DNA of 64,000 nucleotides from Eriocheir sinensis (lineage: Eukaryota; Arthropoda; Malacostraca; Decapoda; Varunidae), in assembly GCF_024679095.1 (NCBI RefSeq), contig NW_026111628.1, positions 381,540 through 445,539 of the forward strand. Reading direction: 5' to 3'. The notes under the pieces are model-generated. The model was not told the origin of the DNA, did no database searches, and saw only the letters and a program-made list of their open reading frames with translations. The position numbers were made by a program, and so were the translations under genes. Shown here one piece after another: positions 1 through 10,881 of the stretch. The first letter of the stretch is position 1. Each line of letters starts with the position of its first letter.

Positions 1-1756
1 CACTTTCACTTGTTGAAGCTTCATGCTTTTCCCTCAGCTTTTCTTCCATACCTCCTGGATATGGAACAGCTTCCATTAATGTCACAGATGCAAGAACAAC
101 AGCTTTAGATACTTCAATATCACAGAGCGTGGCCATAGATTTCTGACTATCTTTTTGTAGCTTTTCAAACAGGCGAAGGAGATCAAGCATCAGTGCTGTA
201 TAAAACTCTTAGTCGCCACCTTCTTTCCAGAATTTCAGGAAGCCATTTACTGTTGCTTTTTCATTTCGGGTGCTAATTTTTGATGTGGAAACAGAATTTC
301 AGTGTGCCGGTATGGAAGGCAAATTCTTCCAAACTGATTCACACAGATTTAAAAGATGCTCGACAAATCTGACCTCAAAGTGCTCAGGAAACCTAAAAAA
401 AAAACAAAGCCTGATTCTGCAACAATTTTCTTAAGCTCATCTGTTAGAACTGCAGAAGCTCTGTAATAAGATGCTACAGCTTTGATATTTGTTCTCCAAT
501 GTTTGATCTCAGTCACTGATGCCTCTGAATCAGAAAATGCTAGATCTGATCGATGTGGCACACACCATACACAAAGAAGATCTCTACCTAGATATTCATT
601 TAGCTTGGCCCATAACCCAGACTTCCTTCCGATATTTGCACTTTCGCCATCTGTAGTCAATCCGGTCTGCTTCTTCTTTGCCACCTCGCCAATACCCAGG
701 TATTTGAAATTAGTCAGTACAGCATCCATTAATCCTTCAGCCCCACGTTTTTCGGAATGACTTTCACCAAGGGAAATGTTCTTCATGTTCTTTTCCCTCC
801 CCACAAAACGAGCAGTAATAAATTTGTTATCAACTGAATATTTATCAACAGAACCATCAACTTGTAGTGAAAAGCAGTCAGCATCAATTATTTTTTTAAC
901 AGTAGCTTCCATAACTACTTCAGCAACAGTGTCAAGCATCTCTCGATACACATTTGGATCTCGATAATGAAATGCAGATGGCGGTGGGTGAAAATCACTA
1001 AAGGATGCATCTAGGCCATATTCACGGTATACAGAGATCTGGTTGCTAGAATGCATTTTTGCCAGTGATCGACTAGGCCATGAATTCGCAGATAATGTCA
1101 TTTGCTTGCTGTCATTATGCACATCAACTGCTAACTCGATTAACTGGGATACAGTTTCAGCTTCATGTGACTTCATATATTTACCCATGGGTGTTCATCA
1201 GACTGACTTAACCAGAGTTTTTGGGTCTCCTCTGCACAAACTGCAGCTTTGTGGACATCACTCTTCAGATGATCAATAATTCTCTTCAGTTCCCTTTTGC
1301 CATCTGATCTCAAACCATCAGCCATTGGCACTTGTCCATTGCGTGCATACTTCTTTGCTTCTGAAATATGATTGTAGCACACTGTGCATTTTAAACCTTG
1401 TCGCCTTCCTAATCGAGTTTTCTCTAGTACATCAGGATATGAGGAAAGTAGCCAAAAAAAATTCAACCTTGCATTCTTTATACCACTCAGTCTCTGTACA
1501 CTCCTCCTTCTGTGTGAGAATATCACATCTAGATGAAGTTTCTGTAACTCCTGTTATTTTCGTTGTTGGGCATGCTGGCGTTATATCACGGCTGCCCTCT
1601 TTACCACCACCTCTCTGTGTAAGACTGTCAGACCCAGTTAACGGGGTCACTAAATCTCTAGAAGCTGTCTCATCAGAACTGAGAGATATTGATCCAGCTT
1701 TTTTTTTTTTTTTGCTGCAGCTGGAACACTGAAATAATCTGTGATACGTTTAGCCA
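1..1756 (-). pseudogene. KIAA1586-like / hAT-derived zinc-finger pseudogene, partial
   Basis: The minus strand reads from an ATG at 1756 (a KRITDYF motif followed by a Lys run) through a zinc-finger-like block at 1526-1173 (CTVC followed later by a His-rich HLKSDVH segment). A transposase-like core at 1188-349 follows, with the motifs LQVDGSVDK, TTDGESANIGRKSG and VPHRSDLA. These resemble proteins annotated as E3 SUMO-ligase KIAA1586-like, which derive from hAT-type transposases. The frame changes near 1455 (A-run), near 1185 and near 400 (A-run), and a stop occurs near 214. The C-terminal similarity (FVEHLLNLCESVWKNLP) continues to base 1, so the locus runs off the window. The lesions make a working product unlikely. 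The alternative is a decayed transposon copy rather than a lost host gene; no TIRs are visible inside the window. Confidence 0.7.
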
Positions 1757-1868
1757 TGCTTGAGACTTGAGTCTTGACTCTTGAGTTCTTTTAATTACTG
1801 AAAAGTGAAAAATATAAATGAATAATATTTTGTGATAATCTACTACCAAAATCGAAATATAATTTCAC

Positions 1869-1924
<56 letters not shown>

Positions 1925-1946
1925 TATAATGATAATGATAATAATG

Positions 1947-2018
<72 letters not shown>

Positions 2019-2025
2019 TAACAAC

Positions 2026-2091
<66 letters not shown>
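1869..2091. repeat. (TAA)n microsatellite
   Basis: Almost uninterrupted TAA/AAT trinucleotide repeat of about 220 bp with a few TGA and CAA variants. Apparent poly-Asn and poly-Tyr reading frames here are repeat artefacts. It separates the pseudogene from the Gypsy element. Confidence 0.97.
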
Positions 2092-2093
<2 letters not shown>

Positions 2094-2269
2094 CATCAAC
2101 ATCAGCCCTATCTTATACTTCTAAGTCACAATGAGGCAAATAGATTTATGAAATGGTCCTTTAAATATGTGCTTAATCATTAATCATATTAAATATTAAC
2201 GGATCTAGACTTAGTGAGGCGCCTTTTTATTAAACTACACCAGCTGACCCGGGTCCATGATGGGGTATA

Positions 2270-3506
2270 AGTTTTGGATCCTTCTTTTCTTGTATTTTAA
2301 TTTCTACTTTTTTATTTCATTTGCATTAGCTTGTATTAAAACAACTCTTTTATCACTCATTAATTACTCCATAAATGATCTCACCGTCTCGTATCTCTGA
2401 TAGCGTGATCCGGCTTAAGTTGTTATTGGAGACTGGTGTTCGGGGATAAACAAGGGAGAAAGAAAATATACATTTATTTAAAATTAAGTGAAAGTAATTG
2501 CCTTACGCAATATTTTATGCTCAGACGATCATAACACTGGCACATTCAGCAATGGATGCAACATATGACAAACGACATGTCTTAAACATAATACTACAAT
2601 TTGTGCTCAGTTGTTGCCAATAATAATAACACTCGTCGTTCCACAAGCAGTGGTTTGTTTCTCTCTGCTTATATCACAATATTTAAGTACTCTCCTCACA
2701 TCCTGATAACACATTCCTATAGTATAATCTACTACAATTTCACGGAAGCACCAAATTATACCACACCCAGTGGTTTCTACCTTTGCTTTACATCGCAAAC
2801 AAATAATCACAATCCTGTCCCACTCACAATCCTACAACACATCTCCTACATTATAATCTCCAGGACAAAACAATCGGTTTCCCTTAGATTCTCGAATTTC
2901 TACCCACGATTAAGATCACAACAGCCATTCTCAGCTGAGTGAGTAGCAAGTCTGCTTGAAGCGAGTGCAAGGCTCGGTCTGCCCATATCACTGTTGTCTA
3001 GGTCACATTTTTCCTTGCTTGAGGCGGAACTACATCTTTGACACACCTTCATTTTCTACATAACCAGTAGCCAATACTTCCTGTCAACAACCATTGGCTC
3101 GCTCATTATGTTATATTGTTTACTTCTCCTACTATTTGTGATTTCACTCTTAAGACACTCCCACAGTGACTTCTCTTTTCAGTTATTCGCTTATAGCATT
3201 TCGTCACACCGCACGTGACATGTTAGAGTCCTCTTGAATGGTTATCCACACTTTCTGACCACGCCTACTGGGTATCTGTTTTCTGTATGTGGGTCTGGGT
3301 ATTTTCCATAACCTCTCAGTAGTGTTAGTGCTTATCAGATGTTTACAACTTTGTATATCTGACTAATTGCTTTTCTTCCCTCTCCTATCATATTTACAAT
3401 TCTTGTCTCCATATCTCCACTCGGTATTTGCCTCTGATTATGGTCACTATTAATTAGCTGTGCTGCTATGGTCGTCTTCTGTTTGTCCATATTCTGGGTC
3501 CCAACA
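2270..3506 (-). repeat. 3' LTR of the Gypsy element
   Basis: Matches 10881-12073 along its whole length. It carries an extra segment of about 43 bp near 2304-2346 that the other LTR lacks. In element orientation it begins TGTTGGGACC just after the polypurine tract and ends near TCCAAAAC. Small ORFs inside are not genes. Confidence 0.9.
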
Positions 3507-4838
3507 TACTTCCCCTTCCGGAAGATCTCGCCCCTGAGATCTCACAGGTGTTGGTGGAGAAGATATGCCTTTCAATGTCTGCAGTGGGCTCGAGTCTGGA
3601 AGCAGGCGTCGTCGTGCGTAGCGCAGGACATAGGAATACCCCACGGCAGACGTCACCAGCAGAAGAACCAGCATCACGACAATGGCGAAGACAATCCACC
3701 AATGGATTTTGGGTTGAAAGGGCTGATCCGGCTCGACCACAGAATTTAGGGGCTGCAAGCCAGCTGTTACCTCCTGTAGGGGGATGGACTCAGCACTGCG
3801 AAGAGATGGAAGGTCAGGCAAAACGGACCAGATAAGATGGCCTGTAAGAATTCTTGGAGAGTAGGGAGGTGGAGAGGGAGAGGGGCGAGAGAGACCGTGA
3901 TGGGGGGCCCCTCCACAACTGCCTCTTGTCCAGGAAGTGTCAGGGATGGGCTTTGGGCGCTGCAACCTTGCCGAAGCGTCAATATCCCACTATCCGTGAG
4001 GCTGACAGTATGTTTGTTTACAGGACTGGTAGTGCATGTGAGTGTCAGAGTGATGGGGGAGGCAAGTGAATAGGTCCAGTAGCCAGGACCTTTTATAAAC
4101 ATAGGGGGAAATGTTTTTAAGACTATTGTGTGGAAGAAGCTGATCACTGACTCATGATTCAAGAAAGCAGCCGATTCACAAGAGGCTGCGTGACTAGCCT
4201 CATAGACGGGGCCTGTGGGAGGACAAACTAACATATGGTTATTCTTGTTACTGTGTTCCATACTAGAAAGCAGAAAATATATTTTCCTATTATCACTGAA
4301 GGCAACATATCGTGAATCAACACTATACAGAAGAAAGTAAGTGCTATTCTGCACAGAAAATGGAAGGGAGTCGATTCGAAAGACATCAAAGGTGTCAGGC
4401 GGATCTCCTCGTAAAGGTTTGGTGAGACAGAAATTACGAGAATCGTGCAAAGCCGTTGTCCTGGAGGACAGTTATTACATCCCTATATAAAGCTAAAAAA
4501 TCAGGAACTGCAAGGCACAAAAGACCTGGAGGCCGAACCTAGGCTTCCTTTAATGTGCTGAACAACTGTTTGACTCACATAATGGTTGGAGTTATGTATG
4601 TTTGCAGGGGAGCCTGCAGACTCAACTTTAAATCTTGTATACCTGGTCTCATGTGTCTCAATGCTAAGTCAAAATACAACAATGCTTGTAGGAGCTTTTT
4701 TCTCTTCCTAATGCCATAGTCTATAGTAAAATGGCGCACAACTTGGTTCAATACATCTACAGCTGAATATAGCCTATTAAAGGCAGATAGCATGGCATGC
4801 ATATCACTTAACGATGTTGAGTTTTCCTTAATAAACAT
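3450..4838 (-). pseudogene. Envelope-like gene of the Gypsy element, broken
   Basis: Three minus-strand pieces lie between the integrase end and the 3' LTR. The piece at 4838-4575 is helix-rich and resembles the N-terminal stem region of insect F-like envelope proteins. The piece at 4450-3767 has spaced cysteines and a GPGYWTYSL motif. The piece at 3965-3450 carries one clear transmembrane helix (WWIVFAIVVMLVLLL) followed by a short basic tail. The last 19 or so residues lie inside the LTR, and the same short tail frame recurs in the other LTR near 12017. The frame shifts between pieces, so no complete protein is encoded. Assignment to the F-like envelope group rests on position, cysteine pattern and the membrane anchor. 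It is inferred, since no alignment could be run. Confidence 0.65.
3507..3520 (-). other. Polypurine tract
   Basis: On the minus strand the bases directly upstream of the 3' LTR read CGGAAGGGGAAGTA, a purine-rich tract abutting the LTR start TGTTGG. This is the expected site for plus-strand priming and it fixes this LTR edge and the element's direction. Confidence 0.75.
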
Positions 4839-5597
4839 TTAACTATATAAAATTTTCTCAGTTAATGACTCTAGTACTCTATTTTTCCATGAATAGCATC
4901 AACTAGAGCCTGGGTCGCGGTACCAAATAGGTTATTAGACAAGGATCCTCAAAAAATAATTATTTCCCGTTTTTTTTTTTTTATAATTCATAGAAGCATG
5001 CAGCTTGTTTTGAATAGTAGTCATCACATAGCCTAAAACTTTTCTTAGATGATGCAACTATGAACTGAATTCATTTTCAAAATTAAAGTGAGTGTATTTT
5101 ACTGCTGTTACAGCTGGATACTCAGGTGACATTTGAATAACATTTCAAGTAACGAAGCAGTTAAATTCCGTGGTTTATATAATGCAGCTAAAACATCTTC
5201 TGTGAGGCTAAACGGTACTATTGTCTCTGTCTGTGAGGACTATAAAATAGATAGTATGTTGGTGTGAAACTTTGGCCAGCACGTCTTGGGGACTCCTGTT
5301 GTGTCATTGAGTCGTACACCGAAAGAATCAAATCAATCTGTGGTTTATTTCGTCATATTTCCGCTCAATTATTGCATTTTCATCCTTATACATTATTCCT
5401 GTTTTATATCGTATCAGTTTTGACACTACATTAGGCAACTCTTGTACCGTGCAAGAGCGAAGGCTTTATCTATGCCGAGGTGGCTCTGAAAGTTTGGGAG
5501 TAACCTGAGAAGGTAGGGCCTGTGCATCAGCTGTTTATTGCTGGTGTAGAACGAACATTATTTAATGTGTCATGAGTAGCAGTCACTCACCTCTCCG
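4839..5597. other. Unassigned Gypsy internal region
   Basis: Lies between the integrase C-terminus and the recognisable env pieces. Minus-strand frames here are short and full of stops. It probably holds the decayed 5' part of env or its splice region, but nothing specific can be recognised. Confidence 0.4.
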
Positions 5598-5861
5598 CTA
5601 CGAGTTATCATTTTTGGTAGAATTTTTCTCAGCGATTTCAGGGCTGAGCAATGCAAAGAATAGATCAGTGTCTGTCTCTGGCTTTAAAGGGTATGCTCGC
5701 CTAACCGTTGGACATCGCTGCATATCGATGCAGTCTTCATGGACTTTTACTCTATCTGTGGGGACCGTTGAAACCTTACTAGTCCTGAGGTTCCTAATTT
5801 TTACCATTATATCACTGATCTTCTCTATTACCCTGTAGGGTCCATCAAAAATAGGTTGCAA
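5598..5861 (-). pseudogene. Gypsy integrase C-terminal domain
   Basis: An 87-residue frame begins with FDGPYRVIEKISD, the GPY/F motif typical of the C-terminal domain of Ty3/Gypsy integrases, followed by a basic tail. It lies in the correct order after the integrase core but is separated from it by about 700 bases, including a 51-bp minisatellite, so the integrase is no longer continuous. Confidence 0.7.
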
Positions 5862-6002
5862 CTTTTTATTTACTTTTCTTTGTGGTCTCGTTTGAGGAAC
5901 ACTGTCTCCAACGTTGATAGTTTTGATTTTGTAGCTTTGTATTACTTTTCTATTTCTTCTCTACCTTTTTCAATGTAAACCTGGTATCTATCATAAACTT
6001 TC

Positions 6003-6293
6003 TTTCCAATTGCAGCCATTTCCTCTTCATAGGAGTAAATATCATAAACTTTCCTTGCATTACATATATTTCCTCTTCATAGGAGTAAATATCATAAACG
6101 TTCCTTGCAATTACAACCATTTCCTCTTTATAGGAGTAAATATCATAAACTTTCCTTGCAATTACAACCATTTCCTCTTTATAGGAGTAAATATCATAAA
6201 CTTTCCTTGCAATTACAACCATTTCCTCTTTATAGGAGTAAATATCATAAACGCTCCTTGCAATTACATCCATTTTTTCTTTATAGGAGTCAA
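6003..6293. repeat. 51-bp minisatellite within integrase region
   Basis: About 5.5 copies of a 51-bp unit containing CATTTCCTCTTTATAGGAG and ATCATAAACTTTCC. Because 51 is a multiple of three, the minus frame stays open and reads a 17-residue repeat (core YDIYSYKEE). It lies between the integrase core and its C-terminal domain and is an expansion inside the element, not a known domain. Confidence 0.9.
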
Positions 6294-6582
6294 TATCATA
6301 CCAGGGCTGCTGATTTTTTTTCTAACATAGTGTAGGGTACAGGAGGATCTCTAAAAATCCTCTCTCTGTCTCTCTCGATAAAATGGGGACTCCTTTATGG
6401 TGCGATAATACGCAGCATTATAGGCCAGGGTGGCTGCAACTAAGTTACATTATCTCCCAAACGGACACACTTCCTAGAACCATTGTCCTCAAAATGTTAA
6501 CAACGGTATAATTTGCGCGCTTTATTATTCCATTTCCACTTGTATGGTAAGCCGTTATTTTCGCGTGTCGCACAGGTAGCTT

Positions 6583-7093
6583 CTAATTTATCTCCTGCAT
6601 CACGGAATTAACGAACTCTGAACCTTGACCTGTAACAACTGTCTGAGGAACACCGTGTACACAAACAACATCCACGTACAACGCCCTTGCCATTTCGTGG
6701 GCTTCCTTACTTCGTAAGGGTACTGTAATCAAATACCTTTTAAAAACATCAACTATGGGCATTACGTATCGAACCCCATTGTCCGATACACCCATGGGAC
6801 CCACAAGGTCCATGTGTATTCTCTCAAAAGGAGCGGTGACGTCTGGATAATGCCGCCAAGGAGCAGGGTGCAAGTTCCCAACTCACTTTTAAAACGACTA
6901 CCATGACGCACTTCCTTACATAATTCTCTACATTCCGTTTCATTCCAGGCCAGAAAGCGAACTTTCTACACCGACATAACGTAACTTTGGTTCCTCCGTG
7001 CCCTGCAGTGGCGACGAATGAGCCAGAGTTATCGCCTTGGAAATACTTGGGGGGTAGAACCACCACCCTAGTGGCTTCTCCGTACGGATTCAC
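6583..7093 (-). pseudogene. Gypsy integrase: zinc-binding and catalytic core remnants
   Basis: The piece at 7093-6824 carries the HHCC-type region (GHGGTKVTLCRCRKFAFWPG, then YVRKC). The piece at 6873-6583 carries the start of the DDE core: MDLVGPM with the first Asp, and VTGQGSEFVN, where the usual VTDQGSEF Asp is replaced by Gly. The two pieces overlap in different frames, so a frameshift lies near 6850-6890. The third catalytic residue region is not recovered. The enzyme would be inactive. Confidence 0.85.
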
Positions 7094-7112
7094 TAAAACA
7101 CATCATTTATTT

Positions 7113-7320
7113 CCACCTGTAACTCTGACAGGGGCGGCATCTCACATTATGCCCATCTTCAACACAATATAACACAATTTCCACCTGTACCTCTAACAGG
7201 GGCGTCTTCAACACAATATAACATATTTTCCACCTGTACCTCTAATAGGGGCGTCTTCAACACAATATAACACATTTTCCACCTGTACCTCTAACAGGGG
7301 CGGCATCTCACATTATGCCT
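7113..7320. repeat. 49-bp minisatellite in the Gypsy pol region
   Basis: Four copies built around CCACCTGTACCTCTAACAGG and CTTCAACACAATATAACA. The period is 49 bp between the last three units. The first unit has about 19 extra bases (GCGGCATCTCACATTATG), which reappear at the end of the array. It interrupts the RNase H-integrase linker. Confidence 0.9.
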
Positions 7321-7587
7321 TTTTTCTCCGAGTCTTTGCTCAATTTTCATTCGTGGGGCTTCCTTCTTTTAGCATACTTATATGCTGGCTGCTCATCATG
7401 CAGCTCACTAATCTCCTGAATACTCCAGTCAAGTGTGTGGCCAATACACTCACTATTCAGGTCCATACATATCATATATTTTATTTTCTCATCTTCCGGC
7501 GCCTGTTTCTTTTTCTACACTAGTGCAATACCTTGCCCCTCATTATCCACGTGTTCCACGGTTTTTGTTGTTCCCCATCCACAAACA

Positions 7588-8140
7588 TTATCGCGCGTGT
7601 CCTTCTAATTCAATCTCAGTGTCCTGTGAGCCTTCATCGTTGATAAAAAAATCTGCTACTATATTTTCCTTGCCAGGCAAATGATTGATTGTGAAACCAT
7701 ACTCACTCATGAGAGTCTGCCATCTAGCTATCCTGCCGTTGGGACTAGCTACCTGTAACAACCAGACTAAAGGTCTGTGATCCGTGTGGATTTCAACAGG
7801 GTAACCCAGTATTAATGGGCGGTTTACGTGTAACCCATAAATTACAGTTAGAGCCTCTCGTTCAACTATACTGTACCGCTGCTCTGCCGTATTCAATTTC
7901 TCACAAAAAAAGATACAGGTCTTAGTTTACCATCATTATCCTGTTATTGCAATACTCCACCAGCGTAGAGTGACTGTACCAAGCATTCTATCCTAAAGGG
8001 TTGAGAACGCAATTTTTGTTTCATCTGTCCATATGAGTGGAGTTTATCTTTTTTTCTTGAGTGTACCTTTCTTCCCTTTGTAAATCTTTAGAAAAGGAGC
8101 AACAATTTGTGAATAATTTGCAATAAATTTGCGATAATAA
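7588..8140 (-). pseudogene. Gypsy RNase H and connection region
   Basis: The 102-residue piece at 7896-7588 shows AEQRYSIVEREALTVIYG, the HTDHRPLVWLL motif, and HLPGKENIVADFF. These are hallmarks of the RNase H domain of Ty3/Gypsy polymerases. Upstream bases up to 8140 continue the RT connection region (FLGLTNYYRKF is readable in another frame after the RT piece ends), so one frameshift lies near 8150 and at least one more before 7896. Confidence 0.85.
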
Positions 8141-9007
8141 TTAGTCAATCCAAGAAATGACTAATTCATGAACAGTTTGAGGGGCCGGGATGTTTTGTAT
8201 GACCTCCAGCTTGCTAGATTGAGGTCTTATTCCCTCTGAGCTGATGACATGGCCCAGGTAATCTACTTTGTCCTTAAAAAAGTTACACTTCTCCATCTTA
8301 AGAGTCAGTTTGGCTTCCTTTAAGCGATCCAGAATTTGTTCTAAGTTATCTGCGTGATTAGAAAATATATCGCCCAGGATAATTATGTCATCAAGGTACA
8401 CCTGAACCTTGTTACCTAATAGTCCTGTAAGGACAGTGTTTATTATTTTCTTGAAGCAGGACGGGGCTGTTTTAAGGCCAAAGGGGAGGGGAGGGGAAAA
8501 TGCCGTCTTCTCTCTGCTGAGTTCATCTAGGGGGATTTGATGGTAACCCTGTTTCAAGTCTAGGCATGAAAAAAGCTTACTATCTCCCAATTGATTGAGT
8601 ATGGTGGTTATATTAGGGAGTGGGTACCGGTCGTCCCGTAGTGTTTTATTAAGTGCCCGGAAGTCCAGACAAAGTCGTAGTACTCCATCTTTTTTTGGCA
8701 CTGGGATAAGTGGGGCATTATAGGGTGATCGCGAAGGGCGAATCACACCCTGTTGCTGGAGCGATATAAGTTGTTCATTTACTCTGTCATGATAACTGAT
8801 ATGAATGTTATATGGACGCCTGTGCACTACTTCATCAGTGTTTTGCTTGATGGTGCTTAGAAAATAGGGCGTTACTGTTAATGGTTCTTGTTCTGTGGAA
8901 AACAATGTTATATATTTATCTATTAAGGACTTTAAGACCTGATTCTCTCTCTTCACTTGGGAATTTAGCGTCAACAATTTGATAGAGGCTTTTCTTCCTT
9001 GCTTCAA
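8141..9007 (-). pseudogene. Gypsy reverse transcriptase
   Basis: A 288-residue frame contains the full RT palm: RRPYNIHIS, VPKKDGVLRLCLDFRALN, SCLDLKQGYHQIPL with the first catalytic Asp, FGLKTAPSCF, and YLDDIIILG with the catalytic DD pair, ending in the CNFFKDKVDYLGHVIS thumb motif. A stretch of about eight residues normally present before PFGLKTAPSCF is missing, at a G/A-rich run (8480-8500), which points to slippage deletion. The active-site residues survive, but the frame breaks soon after VHEL. Confidence 0.92.
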
Positions 9008-9800
9008 GCTCTGCGGGCTTCAAGTCTGTCTTAACTGTGTCAGCGGTCTGTACACTAGATACTTGTGGCAGATCAGCGTATAGCTCATGAGTGACAGGCT
9101 TCACAAATCCTAACGTTGTACTATCATCTATCTTTACACTCACTTTCAATATTCAAATACGGCACAGTGACATAAGATCTTTGATTGTCAGGTGAAGGGA
9201 TTAACTTAACTATCCCTGAGCACAAGACTCCAGCCTGAGGAGTACTAACACAAGGCTCAAATAAAGCTTCACTTGCCTGTAGTTGCGTCACTAGCGTTAT
9301 GTAACCTGCAACAGATGCATGCAGTTGCAAAGGTTCAGCTGCTTGGCAACGTACGGCCTTATTTTCAGTGAGACTTTCTTCATTTACATCTACATTTAGC
9401 TAAGATCCTTCATCTCTAGATATAAGACATATTTTTCCTGGCATAATGGGTTGTATTGGCATGGTTTCCCCTTATCTAATCAGTTTTCAGCTTCGTTTCT
9501 TTTGTTCCTTATTTAGTTGCCATGTTTTAAAACTTATATCGTGCTGCATGAAAAATCAGTACTCAACACAATAGGAGTCGGCGAATCTACATCGCGTGTT
9601 ATCAATAACTCTTGGAAACTTCTTTTTCCTTCCATATTAACTTGTCTTTTATCGTCATTTCCAATATGGTATCTTTGCACAGAGACAATATTCACGGGTT
9701 TCGCTTCACTTTCATTTACTGCGAGCCCTAATTCTTTAATAAATTCATCCGTTAAAAACTCACACACGCTCCTGTTTCTAGGAGCGCTGCCACTTTTGCA
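8916..9800 (-). pseudogene. Gypsy protease and protease-RT linker
   Basis: The aspartic protease start reads ALLETGACVS at about 9800-9757, in place of the family's LLDTGAS, so the catalytic Asp has become Glu. A one-base frameshift follows at once, and the frame continues as FLTDEFIKELGL (9767-9534). Linker pieces at 9330-9124 and 9149-8916 lead into the RT (KIDDSTTLGFVKPVTHELY). The context is clear from order and spacing. The product is not functional. Confidence 0.7.
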
Positions 9801-9886
9801 TATGTATTATCATGAGTAGTGCGATCTGCCTACCAAAGTTACTCTTGAGTTATGTTGATTATAGCCTTCTTGTCATTATTTTTATG

Positions 9887-10075
9887 GTCACTCCCTTGTT
9901 CGTTATGGCCTTCATCTTATTATATTAAAGGTTACTCCCTTGTTCGTTATAGCCTTCATCTTATTATATTAAAGGTTACTCCCTTGTTCGTTATAGCCTT
10001 CATCTTATTATATTAAAGGTTACTCCCTTGTTCGTTATAGCCTTCATCTTATTATATTAAAGGTTACTCCCTGTT
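9887..10075. repeat. 44-bp minisatellite in the Gypsy gag region
   Basis: Four copies of a 44-bp unit (GGTTACTCCCTTGTTCGTTA, then TAGCCTTCATCTTATTATAT and TAAA). The copies are almost identical, so the expansion is recent. It lies where gag would be expected. No CCHC zinc knuckle or other gag motif is visible in 9800-10870. Confidence 0.95.
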
Positions 10076-10384
10076 TTGCTCTTCGCTTATTTTCCGTTTT
10101 TTCCACCGCAAGTGTGCATATTTATTTATTTCTTTATTTATTATTAATTTACTTATTTAATGTTATTTATAGCAGTTAACTGAGGGGGGCACTACCTGGC
10201 CTCCTCTTCCTCTGATACTCCTACTTCACACATTTATCTTAATACTTCACACTATTGTCCATATGCTTCATTTTATTTTTTATTTTTTTACTCATGACTT
10301 TTTATCCATACCTCACACTTTTCTTTGTATTTCACATTTTTTTTCTAGATCATACTCTACACTTCCTACCTGGGGGGTCGCGGG

Positions 10385-10680
10385 TTAGGCCTTTATAAAG
10401 TCACTCTATGGCTGCATGCCCGCCGCGGCACACCACCACCCTGTGAGACGTAGAGCCCCGTGTTCCCCTCCATCCCGGGGTAACAATCCTAAAACAAACA
10501 AACCTGGGAGGCGGGACGCTGCCGCTGCCTGTCACCTGACACCCTCTCACTGATGAGTGGATCGCGGCGCGGGTGGAGAGAGACTGTCCATCCCTCTCCA
10601 CTCCGCCCGGGGAAGGAGCTTATGAATTCTAGGTTGTGAGTCGCGTGTGCTACCCATTGCACTACAGAACACCAATTGCT
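10385..10680 (-). mobile_element. Possible tRNA-derived SINE inside the Gypsy element
   Basis: On the minus strand, from about 10680, the sequence reads GTAGTGCAATGGGTAGCACA then CGCGACTCACAACC, which fits a tRNA D-arm/box A followed by an anticodon-arm-like segment. A CCCGGGCGGAG tail comparable to decapod tRNA-type SINEs follows. The box B is degraded. The GC-rich tail to about 10385 is unassigned. It sits in the place of gag, so an insertion may have destroyed that gene. Confidence 0.45.
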
Positions 10681-10869
10681 GGCCAGAGTTTCAACCACCA
10701 TATCGTCAAAGTTCATGTCCTCCGGAAGAACCAATAATTATATAATTAAATCGTCACTATTATTTCTGCCACTTAAAACGAGCAAAGCTTAATAAAAACG
10801 AGAGGCATTTTCTCGTCAGAGTAAATTAAACAAAAGCACTGTAAGCACATGTCCCTATTTATCCCTATA

Positions 10870-10881
10870 CCGCTGCCGCCA
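10870..10881 (-). other. Primer-binding site
   Basis: Directly inside the 5' LTR the minus strand reads TGGCGGCAGCGG. It starts with TGG, complementary to a tRNA 3' CCA end, and overlaps the last LTR base as in errantiviruses. The primer tRNA could not be identified from memory. Confidence 0.65.

Noticed and set aside
1832..2134. Poly-Asn/poly-Tyr/poly-Ile frames, and Leu-Ser, Arg-Glu and Tyr-Ile repeats elsewhere
   Set aside because: Translations of (TAA)n, (TC)n/(GA)n and (TA)n microsatellites.
2255..2275. Target-site duplication of the Gypsy element
   Set aside because: The bases left of 2270 (GGGTATA) and right of 12073 (ACTGGCC) do not match, so no duplication is claimed.
6010..6335. 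Plus-strand 106- and 76-codon repeat frames as a gene
   Set aside because: They are the antisense of the 51-bp minisatellite inside the Gypsy integrase region.
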